DNA from: Favolaschia claudopus
Taxonomy: Eukaryota > Basidiomycota > Agaricomycetes > Agaricales > Mycenaceae
Direction of reading: 5' to 3'
DNA: 64,000 bases
Assembly: GCA_037176885.1 (NCBI GenBank)
Contig: JAWWNJ010000042.1
Span: 992,001 to 1,056,000, forward strand
The notes under the pieces are model-generated. The model was not told where the DNA came from, did no database searches, and worked only from the letters and a program-made list of their open reading frames with translations. Positions 1-9,892 of this stretch are shown piece by piece. The position numbers and the translations under genes are program-made. Position 1 is the first letter of the stretch; each line of letters starts with the position of its first letter.

Positions 1-1400
1 TGGAGCAGCGTAGGCCACTGGACAAAGGAGTTGTAAATTTCGAGCCTATCCATGGTGCTTAGAAAGGGTTGTACGGCGGTGGCTATCGCGCCAGGGTCTT
101 TTGGTGCGATATGGAGAGGGACTGGCCGTGAAGGAGGATGAGGATAGTCGTCCCTTGATAACAAATTGCGGGATGATCGTCAGAGGATATTTTATTTTCG
201 TCAGTCGAAGAGCGCGCGTTGAAGGAACGGCCGTTCTTAGAGCTGTGGTGAACGAAACATGCGACTTGGTTGGTGTCAAGGTGGCGACGTACTCACAAGT
301 TTTGTGGCGTCGAGATAACGCTCGTAGCTTTGCGTAACATCCTATGTGATTCGGCCCTGGATCACAGGTCAGAACTCAGCATTCTCTTCAGATACCACTA
401 ACATTGCTAGTTCAACGAGTCAAGACATACCATACTATGAAGTTCCCACCCGCCGTGCGGAGTCCACAATTCGTATCGGGGGTCGGACTACTGCAGCCGC
501 GCTGCGTTTGTCCAATAGCTCATTAGCTATCGCCGCATCGGTGATGACGTCCACGGCGACTGTTCTAATTCTTGACTGAAAAGAAGGAAAAAATAGTTCA
601 TACTTTGCGCGCGCCAGATAGTCCCTGAATTCACTCACAGAATACTAGTATTTTTGCCCATTCCGTGAGTCTGTCGCGGGTAAACACGACGCCGCCGAGT
701 GCAAAGAAGAAACCAAGAACATGTACTTGAGCCGGGAGAGTTCTGTAAAGAACAAGTATGCGTTTCCGAGAATGAGAATCGTCGTAGACCGCGAGGCAGC
801 CCGTCATATGTAGACAAGCCTGCCGGGAAGCAGGATAAGAGATAGTGGCATGTCAAGAGGCCCGATTATAGAGACAGTCACAGTCGTATCGCGGTCCATT
901 GTATCGTTATCGAACTGCGTCAAAGCAAGGCGCCAGTGGCTGGTCAGAAGCGCACAACTCAGTGGCGCGGGATGCCAATCGCCAGAGGTATTTTATTTCG
1001 TCAGTCGCCGACTTGAGAGAATAAATGTTCTTATCGGTGTCCAAATCGACTTGGCTGGTGTGTCAAGATGGGGGCGTACAAATAATCAAGCACGACCGCT
1101 CAACAGTCGTCGTTTCGACGTGGTGGGATGATGTTTCCCGTCAATACCGAGTCTACCCGTGCGGGTCCTTCGGATCCGGAAACCAGAGAAGGGTGAGTCT
1201 AGAATTTTGCGTTCCACGACAATTGGCAGTTCAAGCAGCAATCAAGTTCGACTTCACTGTCTAAGGCCCAGCCAAGACAAGAATGATGATAGTAGTGAAT
1301 GAAGAGCGCGACACCGCGACAAACAACCATCAATCTCACCTCAGGCTTTCTACACCACAAAATCATTAAAATTAAATTAAAATACTATACACACCACTCA
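1..1400. other. Gene-free left edge
   Basis: No open frame here has a convincing start, intron pattern or recognisable motif; the short frames overlap on both strands. The only structure I see is a diverged internal duplication, listed separately. The stretch is less GC-rich than the block that follows at 1.8-9.4 kb. Confidence 0.5.
167..1080 (+). repeat. Diverged direct duplication (about 167-293 and 964-1080)
   Basis: Two segments share colinear blocks: a CGGGATG block, then AGAGG(A)TATTTTATTT, CGTCAGTCG, and further on GACTTGG(T/C)TGGTGT and GGCG(A)CGTAC, in the same order and similar spacing. No coding frame is preserved across both. The copies differ by many substitutions and small indels, so the duplication is old. 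It may be two relics of one dispersed repeat. Confidence 0.5.
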
Positions 1401-1842
1401 TGTACTACAAGAGATGCAGAATAGGGTAGGTAATCGTCTCAGTCGTATGTATGCAATCGTCAAGAGTCGAAGAACGGAATCGGATCGTTTTTTCGTAAAA
1501 AGAGTCGTCGTGAAATGAAATGAGATGCGAGTATGCAGAGAGAGGGATGCGGTATGGACAGTGCGTGCGTGCGGAGGTATGTATGTGAATGCAAGACTAT
1601 GCGAGAGTGCGAATGAGAAAGAGAACGATGATGATGATGATGTGCGTGCGTGCGTGCGTAGAGACGAGATGCATGGTATCGAATCCAGACCGAGATTGTA
1701 AATATGCAAAGAAGAAAAGAGGAAGAAAGACGAAGGGATGCATGCAGGATAAGAACGAACGCATAGTGAGCCTGAGACCGGCCAACTTGAAATAACCGAC
1801 CGAAAGCAGAAGACAAAAGGACCCCCCTCACCTCACTCTCAC

Positions 1843-4800
1843 TCACTTCGTCCGCGCAACCAACACCGCAAACCACCCAAAAAAGCTCATCAAGAACCGC
1901 ACCAGCCACGCCCCCGTCCGCGCCCACGCCGAGCCCCGGCCGCAATTGCATCGCCAGCGCCGCGTCGAGCGGGGAGCGGTAGCGCGGAGTGGAGGATTTG
2001 GGTTTGGGTTGTTTCTTTTCGAGGGCCGTTGAGGAGGGGGAGGAGGTGGGGGGTGAGGGAAGAGGGGAAGGAGGAAGAGGGGGAAGGCGCCGGGGACAGC
2101 GTGTTCGGTTTCCTTATCTTTGTCTTTCTCCTTTTCTTTATCCCCGTCGGTTTCGCGTGAACGTGTACGTCTAATCAACGACGAAGACGAAAACGGACGC
2201 AGACGCAGGGAGCCCGAGCGCAGGCGCCGCGGCGGCGCGGCGCACCCAAGCGGGTTTGGTTGCGTCTGTGTCTGCGATGTCTTGTTCCGCCCTCTGCTTC
2301 TTCTTTTTCGTCATCATTGAAGTCGGAAGACGATTCGTCGTCGGGGAGAGCTTTGATTGGCGTCAAAGGCGAAGCCGAAGTGGAAGTAGAAGCGGACGCC
2401 AGATCGCGCTCGCTCGGCGTCGGTGTTAGCGCCCCCGTCTCTATCTCCTTCTCATCACGGTCAACTCCAACGCCAGCGACGGGGGAAAGGGGCGGCGAAG
2501 GCGAGCCTGTGTCGACGCGCAGCTCTGGGATATGCGCAGATTCGGGTTCCGTGTCGTCTTCCTCACTCGCGACAGCGACAGCCTCATCCAGCACCAACGC
2601 CTCCACGTCCGCGTCGCCTGTAGGTGGAGGCGCGGACCAGGGGTATGCGTTGCCCTTGGAGTCGTTCGTCGTCGATTCCCCCGATGCGAACGCCGCCTCG
2701 GACGAAGACGAGGAAGAGGAAGGCAGAGGGATGAAAGGGAGGGGCAGCTCCGCTGGGTCGGCCTCCTCATCTTCTTGTTCTACGAGGTCCTCCGCTAAAC
2801 GCGAGGGGGGTGTTCGAGAGACAGAGACAGAGATATCGGGGAGAGGCAACTCCGCTGGGTCCGCCTTTCCTTCCTCCACATCCTCTTGCTCTTGCTCAAC
2901 ATCTTCCTCAACATCTCCGTCCTCATTCTCATCCAACGCCGACGCCTCCAACGTCTCGAACGCCTCAAACGGAGAACCACCCATCGACACCCCCCGCTCC
3001 TCATCCTCATCTCCACCCGCATCATCTCCAGCGGCATCGGCATCCGTATCCTCCTCAACTGCTTCCACCTCAACTCCAGCGTCGACGCCGACATCAACGC
3101 CGACGTCAACACCCACGGGGTCAGCCGTATACGCCGGCGCCGCTTCCTCTTCCTCCTCAGCAGCCAACACTCGCATCCCACCAACCAACGCGTCAATCGC
3201 GCGTGCTGAAGGGAGGTCCTCCTCGTCTTCCTCGTTTTCCCCTCGAGCGTCGTCTGCCAAATCACCGACCGCGGGCCTCGCTTCTCAAAGCATGCATCCC
3301 ACCCACCACCACGTCAATCGCGCGCGCCGAGGGGAGGTCTTCCTCCTCATCCTCATCTTCCCCTCGTGCATCGTCTGCGTCCGCGTTCCCCCGTGATTGC
3401 GGGTGCTAGAGATAGACCAAGAGCCGGAGGACGCCCGCGGAGGGAGGGGGAGGCGGGGAGATGGGTGTGGTTGTCGTCGTCTCCGGTTTCTGCGCTGACA
3501 TCGAGATCGTCCGCAAGACCTGCGGCCGCAAGCGGACTCCTCGGCCGACATCTCCTGCATCTCGATCCCACCAACTAGGATGTCGATCGTGTGTGCGTCG
3601 GGCAGGGGTGCGTCCTCTAAATCCTCGTTCTCCTCCTCTAAATCCTCCACCACCAAGTCCTCCTCCGGTAAATCCTCCCCTCACCAAATCCACGACCGTA
3701 TTCGGGAAGTGCACCTCGATGGGATCCTCGTCTTCGCCGTCGACGGTCGATGAGGATCGGTGCGGGCGGGGGCGCGGGGGTGAGGGTGGGGAGGGCGTCG
3801 GCGATGGCGTCTGTGTCGTAGTCCGAGTCGTAGAGAATGAGATTCGGGTCCGAGTCGTGGTTGACCGTGGGGGAGTGGGTTGCCTAGGGAAGAGCGTTGG
3901 TTAGTTGGTGTGGAGCTTGGGTTAGGTAGAGGAAGGGAGAAATAAAGTGATAAAACAGACGTCAAAGATAGAAGTAAATAAAGAAGAAAATCGAGAAGAA
4001 GAAAAAGAATAAGTCAGACAAACGAAGAAGCTCACCTCAATCGCCCTCGTCCTCGGCTCGAGAGGTAATAACGACAGCGTCGGCAGCCGCACGATGTCGA
4101 CGGAGACGCGGGGGAGAGGCGGGGGAGGGGAGAGCGGGGGGGAGGGGAGGTGGGTTTGTGGTGGGGTTGTGGGGCGGGGTTTGGGTTCATTCGTGAAGAC
4201 AGTGGAGGAGATGGAGACGTCGACGAGGGGAGCGGTTGGGGTGGGGTGCCGAGGAAATGTTGGCGTTTGTAGCGGAGATGGGGATGGGGAACGCGGTGGT
4301 GGTCGCACCGGGCGTGTGCGGCTGCGAGCGGGTGGGCTGGAGGGGATGTGCGCGGAAGAAGACGTGGAGGAAGCCCAGAAGGCGGGGGAGGGCGGGATGG
4401 AGGTGTCGATGAGCTCGTCGGGCGCGTGGATGTCGATTAGTTGGCCGTCTGCGTCGTCCTCGTCTGAGTGCGTGGAGAAGAGGATTTCGCGATCGGAGGA
4501 CGAAGAGAGCCGGGGGAGGTCGAGGGTGGAGCGTGATTTATTCGTGGGCGCACGGGAGAAAGTGGTGAAAGAGGAGGAGAGGGAGGCCCAGCTTGCGTTC
4601 TGGTGGAAGGTGTTACTGGTGGAGTCAACGTGGTCGAAGTCAACGCCGAAGTCGAGGAGAGGGACGGCGTCGGGGCCTTGGAGGTCTGGGGGGCGGAAGC
4701 GGGCGAGGCGGGCGCGGAGGGCGCGTGTGCGTATGCATGGGTTGTCATTAAGTCATCGTGTTCGTCGTCGTGGTCGTGGTCATTAAGAGGCTGGTAGAAT

Positions 4801-5164
4801 CTGGGCAGGACGGGCCCGAGACTCCTCGCGCGTCGTAACCCCAGCGCCGCGAGCCCGTTGGCGAATCTGCGGGACGTGGATTTGTGATTGCGGGCTCGGC
4901 CGCGGCCCGCGGAGGGTGTTGGGGGGCGGCGGGGCGGGGGCGGTTGAGTGCGCCGTTGGGAGGACGGGGTGCGGGGTGGTGTTGAGTGGGGAGCGGAGAC
5001 GGAGGGAGGAGAAGAGAGTAGAGAGGGAGCGGCGGGTTAGGAAGGCGAGGAGGGCGAGGAGGGTGAGTAGCCATGGGAGGAGAGCCAGGACGCCGATGAG
5101 GGAGGTGGATGGGGAGAGGCCGAGGGGGGAGGAAGGGGAGGAGGGACGATGGGAGGGCCGGCAT
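1843..5164 (-). pseudogene. Acidic Ser/Pro-rich putative membrane protein, frame-disrupted
   Basis: Read right to left, the minus strand encodes one protein-like composition in shifting frames. It starts with an N-terminal hydrophobic stretch (around 5060-5120, read as IGVLALLPWLLTLLALLAF), followed by a Ser/Pro-rich region with acidic patches (DSDYDTDA, STHSDEDDADG). A good intron candidate lies at about 4035-3886 (GTGAGC...CCTAG). The C-terminal half is very acidic, with repeats around LPSARAIDALVGGM and runs of Glu, and ends near a second hydrophobic run, WLVRFLMSFFGWFAVLV. The frame changes at least four times, and one shift sits in a G6 run at about 5117 where the duplicated copy at 9.5 kb has G5. 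I infer either a decayed gene or assembly indels. The family was not recognised. The longest uninterrupted piece is 3260-2175. Confidence 0.45.
3180..3650 (-). repeat. Coding minisatellite, about 80 bp units
   Basis: Units at about 3180-3259 and 3304-3380 both encode an Asp-Asp-Ala-Arg-Gly-Glu start, an acidic run and SARAID(A/V)(L/V)VGGM on the minus strand. A third, more diverged unit at about 3568-3648 reads DAHTIDILVGGI. The first two units are in different frames relative to each other, so the spacer between them carries an indel or is non-coding. Confidence 0.6.
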
Positions 5165-5230
5165 CGTCGTAGTTGGTTACAATAAAGAGTAATGCACCAT
5201 CCACGAAAGCCAGATAGCAGCAGTCCGCAC
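5072..5230 (-). repeat. About 160 bp dispersed repeat, copy 1
   Basis: This matches 9481-9642 in the same orientation with only scattered differences. On the minus strand it carries a possible start (ATG at 5164) and codons for a hydrophobic segment, so it looks like the 5' end of a gene that was duplicated. Copy 1 has six G in the run at about 5117 where copy 2 has five; the shorter run opens a frame beginning MPAL and continuing into LLPFLPLGLSPSTSL. Confidence 0.75.
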
Positions 5231-5256
5231 CAGAAACACGCTGCAAACGCGACGAC

Positions 5257-5325
5257 GCCACGATTTCTTTATTAGCCGATCGGCCCGCTTACCCGAGAAC
5301 AAATACTTAACGTCAAACAAGGCCA
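5257..5325 (+). repeat. About 60 bp dispersed repeat, copy 1
   Basis: Contains GACGCCACGATTTCT, the palindrome AGCCGATCGGC and CCGCTTACCCGAGAACAAA. A second copy in the same orientation lies at 45241-45299. Small gaps (TTA, ACTTA) separate the blocks. The copies bracket the 40 kb that contains the Helitron gene and the dense gene set. Confidence 0.75.
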
Positions 5326-5587
5326 TTTTTTTCTGTTATCCTCTAAACTCTTCCCCTGACCACGAGTCGACCATTGTGAGTGTTGTTTACGCGCGCTGGA
5401 GCGGGCCTACATACCTCGTATGAGAACCGGCCCGGCGCACAAAACTGCGAAGATTGTACGGACCCGAGGAGACCAGGGTCGCGTGAGTCTGTATCCATGT
5501 ACTTGCCACTGGTTTATCCGCCGACCAGTCTCATGGCGTATTTATCGGAATATTTCTCGCGTAACCGCGACGGAGGATAGACCAGAG

Positions 5588-5593
5588 TATAAA
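5588..5593 (+). promoter_or_regulatory. TATA box of the pectin lyase locus
   Basis: TATAAA lies 56 bp upstream of the ATG at 5649, the usual spacing for a strongly expressed fungal secreted-enzyme gene. The promoter remains intact although the reading frame downstream is broken. Confidence 0.6.
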
Positions 5594-5648
5594 GGCCCCC
5601 TCGTTTACCCAAAATTCTCAAACTACGGTCAATCGAAAATCCACTGCC

Positions 5649-7018
5649 ATGCAACTCCGTCCGAATTTTGCTTCCTTGTTGGCCACCGTGGCCTTGTTAC
5701 CCTCCGTTCTCGCTGTCGGGACACCCTTTGGACTGGGCTCTGCAACCACAGGCGGCGGCTCTGCCACAGCAGCGACACCCACTTCTCTATCCCAGCTCAC
5801 TACTTGGCTGTCAGACAACACCGCCCGTACGATTGTTCTCGATAGACTTTGGGATTTTACGGGAGTTGAGGGGACCACCACCGGCTCGGGTTGCAAGCCC
5901 TGGACCTGCTCACCTAATCCTCAAATCGCCATTGACAAAGACAGTTGGTGCGAGAACTTCCAGCCAAAACGCGGCGAAAACTACGGTCACGTACGACAAC
6001 GCCGGCCTGAATCCATTGAGGGTCGGAAACAACAAGACGCTGCTCGGGAAGGGCTCCGGCTCTGGTATACAGGGCAAGGGACTTTACTTGAAGGGTTCGA
6101 ATAATGTGATCATTCAAAATATCAAGATTGGTGCGTTTCCGTCTGGCCTTTGATTGTGAATGGTCGTTGAAAATGACTTTCAGTAAACATTAATCCTCAG
6201 TTCGTATGGGGCGGGGACGCTATTGCGGTACGCAACATGAAAATGGTTCCTCACTGCATCTCATAATGGTGCACGACAGATCGATGGTGGATCCAATATC
6301 TGGATAGATCATGTAAGTCATGGCCGAAGTACGCATCTAATCGTCCACTCAGACCCTTATCTTGCAGAATTTCATTCAGAATATCGGTCGGCAGTTTATC
6401 GCAACAGGCCTATGGTGCAGTGTCGAAAACGACAATATCAAACAACGTTTTCGATGGCGATACTACATGGAGTCCCAATTGCAACGGCCAAGCGTACTGG
6501 GCTTTCATCTTCACTGGTGCGGGAGATCAGCTTACATTCGCTCTGAACCACGTCTATCATACGAGCGGTCGCGGCCCACATGTCGGTGGAACATCTGGGT
6601 TTTTCCAGAACGTCCACGTATTCAACAAGTTCGTATGCTCTTCATTTGACTTTAGGCCGTTTACACTGAAAATATGATCTCAGTTATTACGATCATATCG
6701 ACGGGCACGCCATCGAACCCGACGTTGGCTCTAAGATTCTGCTGGAGGGCAACTATTTCAACGCCGTCGCGTCTCCTAACCTCGCGGGTGATGGGCAGTT
6801 GTACGTCCCCACTTCATCGTCTACAGCATGCCAGTCTGCGCTTGGCGCTCGTGTGTTGCCAACACACTCAACGGATCCGGTGCCCTCGTGGATGCCTCGG
6901 ACACTGGCGTCTTAAACGGCATCACGGGCCGCGTACTCGGCGGGGTGCGACTGTTATGTCAGCGCAGGATGCTGCGAACTACGTGCAGTCTCATGCGGGG
7001 GTTGGAATTGTAAATTAG
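5649..7018 (+). pseudogene. Pectin lyase (polysaccharide lyase family 1), frameshifted
   Basis: The family cleaves methyl-esterified pectin by beta-elimination outside the cell. The start [19 protein letters not shown] is a clear signal peptide. Colinear family blocks follow: [84 protein letters not shown] and a C-terminus SAQDAANYVQSHAGVGIVN. Introns are at about 6131-6183, 6228-6279, 6313-6366 and 6628-6683. The frame breaks about four times: one extra A near 5967, one extra C near 6409, one missing T near 6852 and an indel near 6947. No domain is lost, so inactivation is recent, or these are assembly indels. The identity is firm; the number of breaks depends on my alignment to remembered family patterns. 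Confidence 0.85.
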
Positions 7019-7168
7019 TGAGATGAAAGACAGGGATGGTGTGTAATATATTGTAGATGTTGACTGGCTTGGAAAATTGGACCTCCTTCTTGAATCCGCA
7101 TTGAAACTAGATCGTCAAAGCTTCGACGACGCAATTTTCCTTCCTCGAAGCATCAACAGTTTGAGTGA

Positions 7169-7644
7169 TCGAGTGAGGTGATTGAAGACTTGGGTGAGTT
7201 TTCCTTCGCTTCGTTATCGTTTTGAATTCAACTTTACTATATCAGATGTCGTTAGTACCAACCTCAACTGCGCTCAAGCACAAACTCTCGTGAGTTATTT
7301 TCGGTTCAGTTCTTCTATGTTGGTCTTTCGTTCCGTTCCTCAACGCACCAGATCTCTTGTGGAATTGATTTCAAGTGAGTTTCAATGCTGTTCTTACTGA
7401 CTTGCTCAATCTGTTTGAATCTGGCTTGCTTCTGCAGGATCAAGGGCGCTCATGATCATCTTACATCTTTGTGAGTAATTTCCGTTTCAATATTTTCCCC
7501 TCGATTCGCGCTAACTCAGAGTTGCAGGCTTATTGTTTGTCTTGTCAGTTCAGTCAAATTCAAGTGGCAGCTGTAAGTCTTCATCCCGACTCGATTCCTC
7601 AATTCGCTAACGCAGAATTTTGTTCAAAAATCGATATATTGGCA
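7169..7644 (+). CDS. Microexon gene, function unknown
   Basis: Five consecutive candidate exons of 44, 23, 33, 45 and 29 nt (7246-7289, 7352-7374, 7438-7470, 7528-7572, 7616-7644), plus a leading exon ending at 7193, are each bounded by an acceptor (CAG or CCAG) and a strong donor (GTGAGT, GTAAGT or GTACGT). The 44-62 nt introns between them are typical for basidiomycetes. Spliced, they give one uninterrupted frame through all junctions, including VIEDLDVVSTNLN, ISCGIDFKIKGAHDHL and FKWQLILFKNRYIG. No start codon is visible in the leading exon and no terminal exon after 7645, where the sequence turns GC-rich. The gene may be truncated by a breakpoint. No family recognised. Confidence 0.55.
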
Positions 7645-7649
7645 GTACG

Positions 7650-9296
7650 TACGCCGCGCCGCCGCCACTTCCGTCGGCCAAACGAATCATGTGTTCGCTC
7701 AGACGCGCCGAGACGAACGCGCAGATGGTGAAGACCCGCGGTAGCGAGGCGCGAGCGCGGCGACGGTCTTGGGCGGTGTGGGAACGAGCTCGAGGGCGGT
7801 GTCGATGCCCTTGGCGGTTTTGACGAGTTTCGCACCAAGACGTCGGAGTTCGGCGGAGGGTTTTGCGAACGGAGTCGGTGTCAAAGAGGAGGTGAATGTT
7901 GCGCGGGCATTGGGACGAGGCGTAAGCGAGTCGAGGGAGCCGATTCGGCGGCTTGCGGGTCGTTTGGCGCGTGAACGAATTGCGGCGGGGGCGGGGAGTT
8001 TGCCGCATGTGAGAAGAGTTTGTTGCGGCAGGAAATGTCGTGCACAAGGCGGAACGTCGGCGGCGTCGGGGAAGGAGAAGGCGGGGGGTTGGGGTGGAGT
8101 GGACGAGAGAGAAGGCGGCGGCGTCGAAGAGGAAGTCAGCGAACGGGAACGGAGAAAGGGCTGACTACGCACCTTTATTTTGTTCTCCTCATTGACTTTC
8201 TGATGTCCCGGCGCGGCGAGCGGAGGCGGGGTAGCGGGTCGGAGGTGGAGGCGTTGAGTGAGGGTGACGGGCTGAGCGGCTGATGGAAGACTTGACTTTT
8301 GAGGTGCGGCGGCAAGTTTGAGGCGGGAGTTGTGGGCGAGGAGAGTCGGGTGCGGGTTCGGTTTGGACAAGACGTGTGACGTAGCGGAGGTAGACAGAAG
8401 GAGAGCTGGGGCGCGGGCGTCGGCGTCGTAGGCGTAGTCGGCGGTGTTCGAGGGGTGTGGGTGGTGGAGAGGTAAGCACAGGCGTGCGACTCGGCTGTCG
8501 ACAGTAAGGACTTGAGTAACAAAAAGACCTTGCCGCCACGCACCTTAATATTGTCAGGTAAAGAGTTCCGTTCACGCGGGAGTCGGCGCGCCAATTGAAG
8601 CTGTGGGGGATGAAATAGTTGGTGTGCGGTGAAAAGTTAGGTGTGGGAAGGGAAGAGGCATGTCTGTAGAATTGTGGTTAGAGAGGCAGGGGACACGGCA
8701 CGTAGCGACGCACCAAAGCGTAAGTGGCGTCGGAGGTATCGAGGGGAAGGCGGGGGTAGGCAATAGGCGGCGTTGCGGGGTGGAATGTCGTATGACGCGT
8801 CGTACATGACGTGGCGATGAGCGGATGGGGCATCGAGGAAAGGCGGAACGGGGAGATGCGGAATCGGCGGGTGGAAGGGGTGGTGTACGTTGTGTTGCGT
8901 GGTGAGGATTACTGGGGGGAAGCGGAGTGGTCAGTATGGATTAGAGGGAAACGAGAGCGTAGCGGACGCACCTCGATGGCGTGGCTCTGACGATGTTGAC
9001 GCGGTTGGTAGACATTGGAGGGAGAGAGTGAAGGAACAGGATAGACGCGTGCTTGCGAGAGAGAACGGGCTTTGGAGATGAATGAGGGATAGTTTCTCAC
9101 TACATGGAACAAGAGAAACCTGGTCGAGGAGCCGCGAAAGGAGGTTGGTGAATTTCAGCGTTGCCGCGCCATTTGGAGACGACTGAAGCACTGGCAAATT
9201 GAGTCGGTCTTTGACGCATCTCAAGCATTCTGTACACACGTTGACACTTGACTGAGTCCGAAAGATGCCCCAGATCTGGTTCATGGTTGTGTCCAC
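7650..9296 (-). CDS. Multi-exon hypothetical protein, partly frame-disrupted
   Basis: On the minus strand a series of exons ends in GTGCGT donors (near 8972, 8717, 8545 and 8173). Joining 9296-8972 to the exon starting near 8921 keeps the frame and reads RHVILTTQHNVHHPFHPPIP, then MYDASYDIPPRNAAY. Later exons contain NYFIPHSFNWRADSRVNG and a Pro/Ala-rich region ending near 8174. Downstream the best frame changes (FRLVHDISCRNKLFSHA, then SAELRRLGAKLVKTAKGIDT), again implying indels or unseen introns. The Pro-rich opening followed by a short Tyr-Asp segment faintly resembles a domain common in mushroom genomes (DUF6699), but I would not assign it. The exact start is uncertain. Confidence 0.4.
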
Positions 9297-9480
9297 CGAT
9301 GTGACTGGACGCGAAGGTTAGATCCAAACAGCGAAGTGGCCGATAAGCCACCTGCTCAATATTTCCTGGCAATGTGCGACGAGCTCGCGCCGCAGAAGAA
9401 CATCGTCTCTGGACGCGGGTACCAAAGAAGTTATAAGCGATTCGAGAGCTTGAGCCAAGTACGCGTCAAGCGACGCGAGG

Positions 9481-9642
9481 CCATGGAAGGAGAGCCAGGA
9501 CGCCGACGAGGGAGGTGGATGGGGAGAGGCCGAGGGGGAGGAATGGGAGGAGGGACAATGAGAGGGCCGGCATCGTCGTCGTCGTTTACAATAAACAAGA
9601 ACGCACCATCCACGAAAGCTTGAAGCCAGATAGCAGCAGTCC
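9481..9642 (-). repeat. About 160 bp dispersed repeat, copy 2
   Basis: Partner of 5072-5230. On the minus strand it precedes an open stretch reading LASLDAYLAQALESLITSLV and RRELVAHCQEILSR (about 9480-9360), so here too the repeat sits at the 5' side of a minus-strand coding-like segment. The repeat is only about 250 bp upstream of the Helitron gene start. Confidence 0.75.
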
Positions 9643-9654
9643 ACGCGAGAAATT

Positions 9655-9727
9655 CCCACTATCCTTAGTGGGTTTTGGGCTGGTCGCCATCAGTAAAAAC
9701 CGGACCGTCGGCGCGCCGGTTTTTAAG
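9655..9727 (+). other. Two adjacent hairpins
   Basis: The first is CCCACTATCCTTAGTGGG, a 7 bp stem with a 4 nt loop, followed after TTTTGGG by CTGG and then T. The second has 9 bp arms, AAAAACCGG and CCGGTTTTT, around a GC-rich loop at about 9694-9727. Helitron 3' ends are known to have a short hairpin shortly before a terminal CTRR, with insertion before a T; the first hairpin satisfies this form. It could equally be chance. Confidence 0.3.
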
Positions 9728-9794
9728 ATCACAAAATTTCCTTTCCTTGACTGTTCTTCCCACGCGACGCGGTCACGTTGTATGCTACTTGATC

Positions 9795-9838
9795 TGACTC
9801 GTCACTAGTTCCGCCCGAGTCAACTATGCTGTGACTCG
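9795..9838 (+). promoter_or_regulatory. Triple TGACTCG motif upstream of the Helitron gene
   Basis: TGACTCG at 9795, its complement CGAGTCA at 9816 and TGACTCG at 9832 lie 55-98 bp before the proposed ATG at 9893. The core TGACTC is the half-site recognised by Gcn4/AP-1 type bZIP factors. The same motif recurs upstream of several genes between 18 and 42 kb. Confidence 0.45.
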
Positions 9839-9892
9839 TGTACGCTTTGTTGTTGCTTGCCTGGGTGCCACTCTTCTTTCCTTTCCACCATC

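Noticed and set aside
1398..1951. Minus-strand frames rich in His, Ser and Thr
   Set aside because: They come from GT/AC-rich simple sequence (GTGCGTGCGTGCG, ATGATGATG) and show no domain.
2260..3409. Long plus-strand frames of 378 and 199 codons opposite the acidic gene
   Set aside because: They are Ser/Pro-rich shadows of Glu/Asp codon runs on the minus strand and lack a consistent start, splice pattern or motif.
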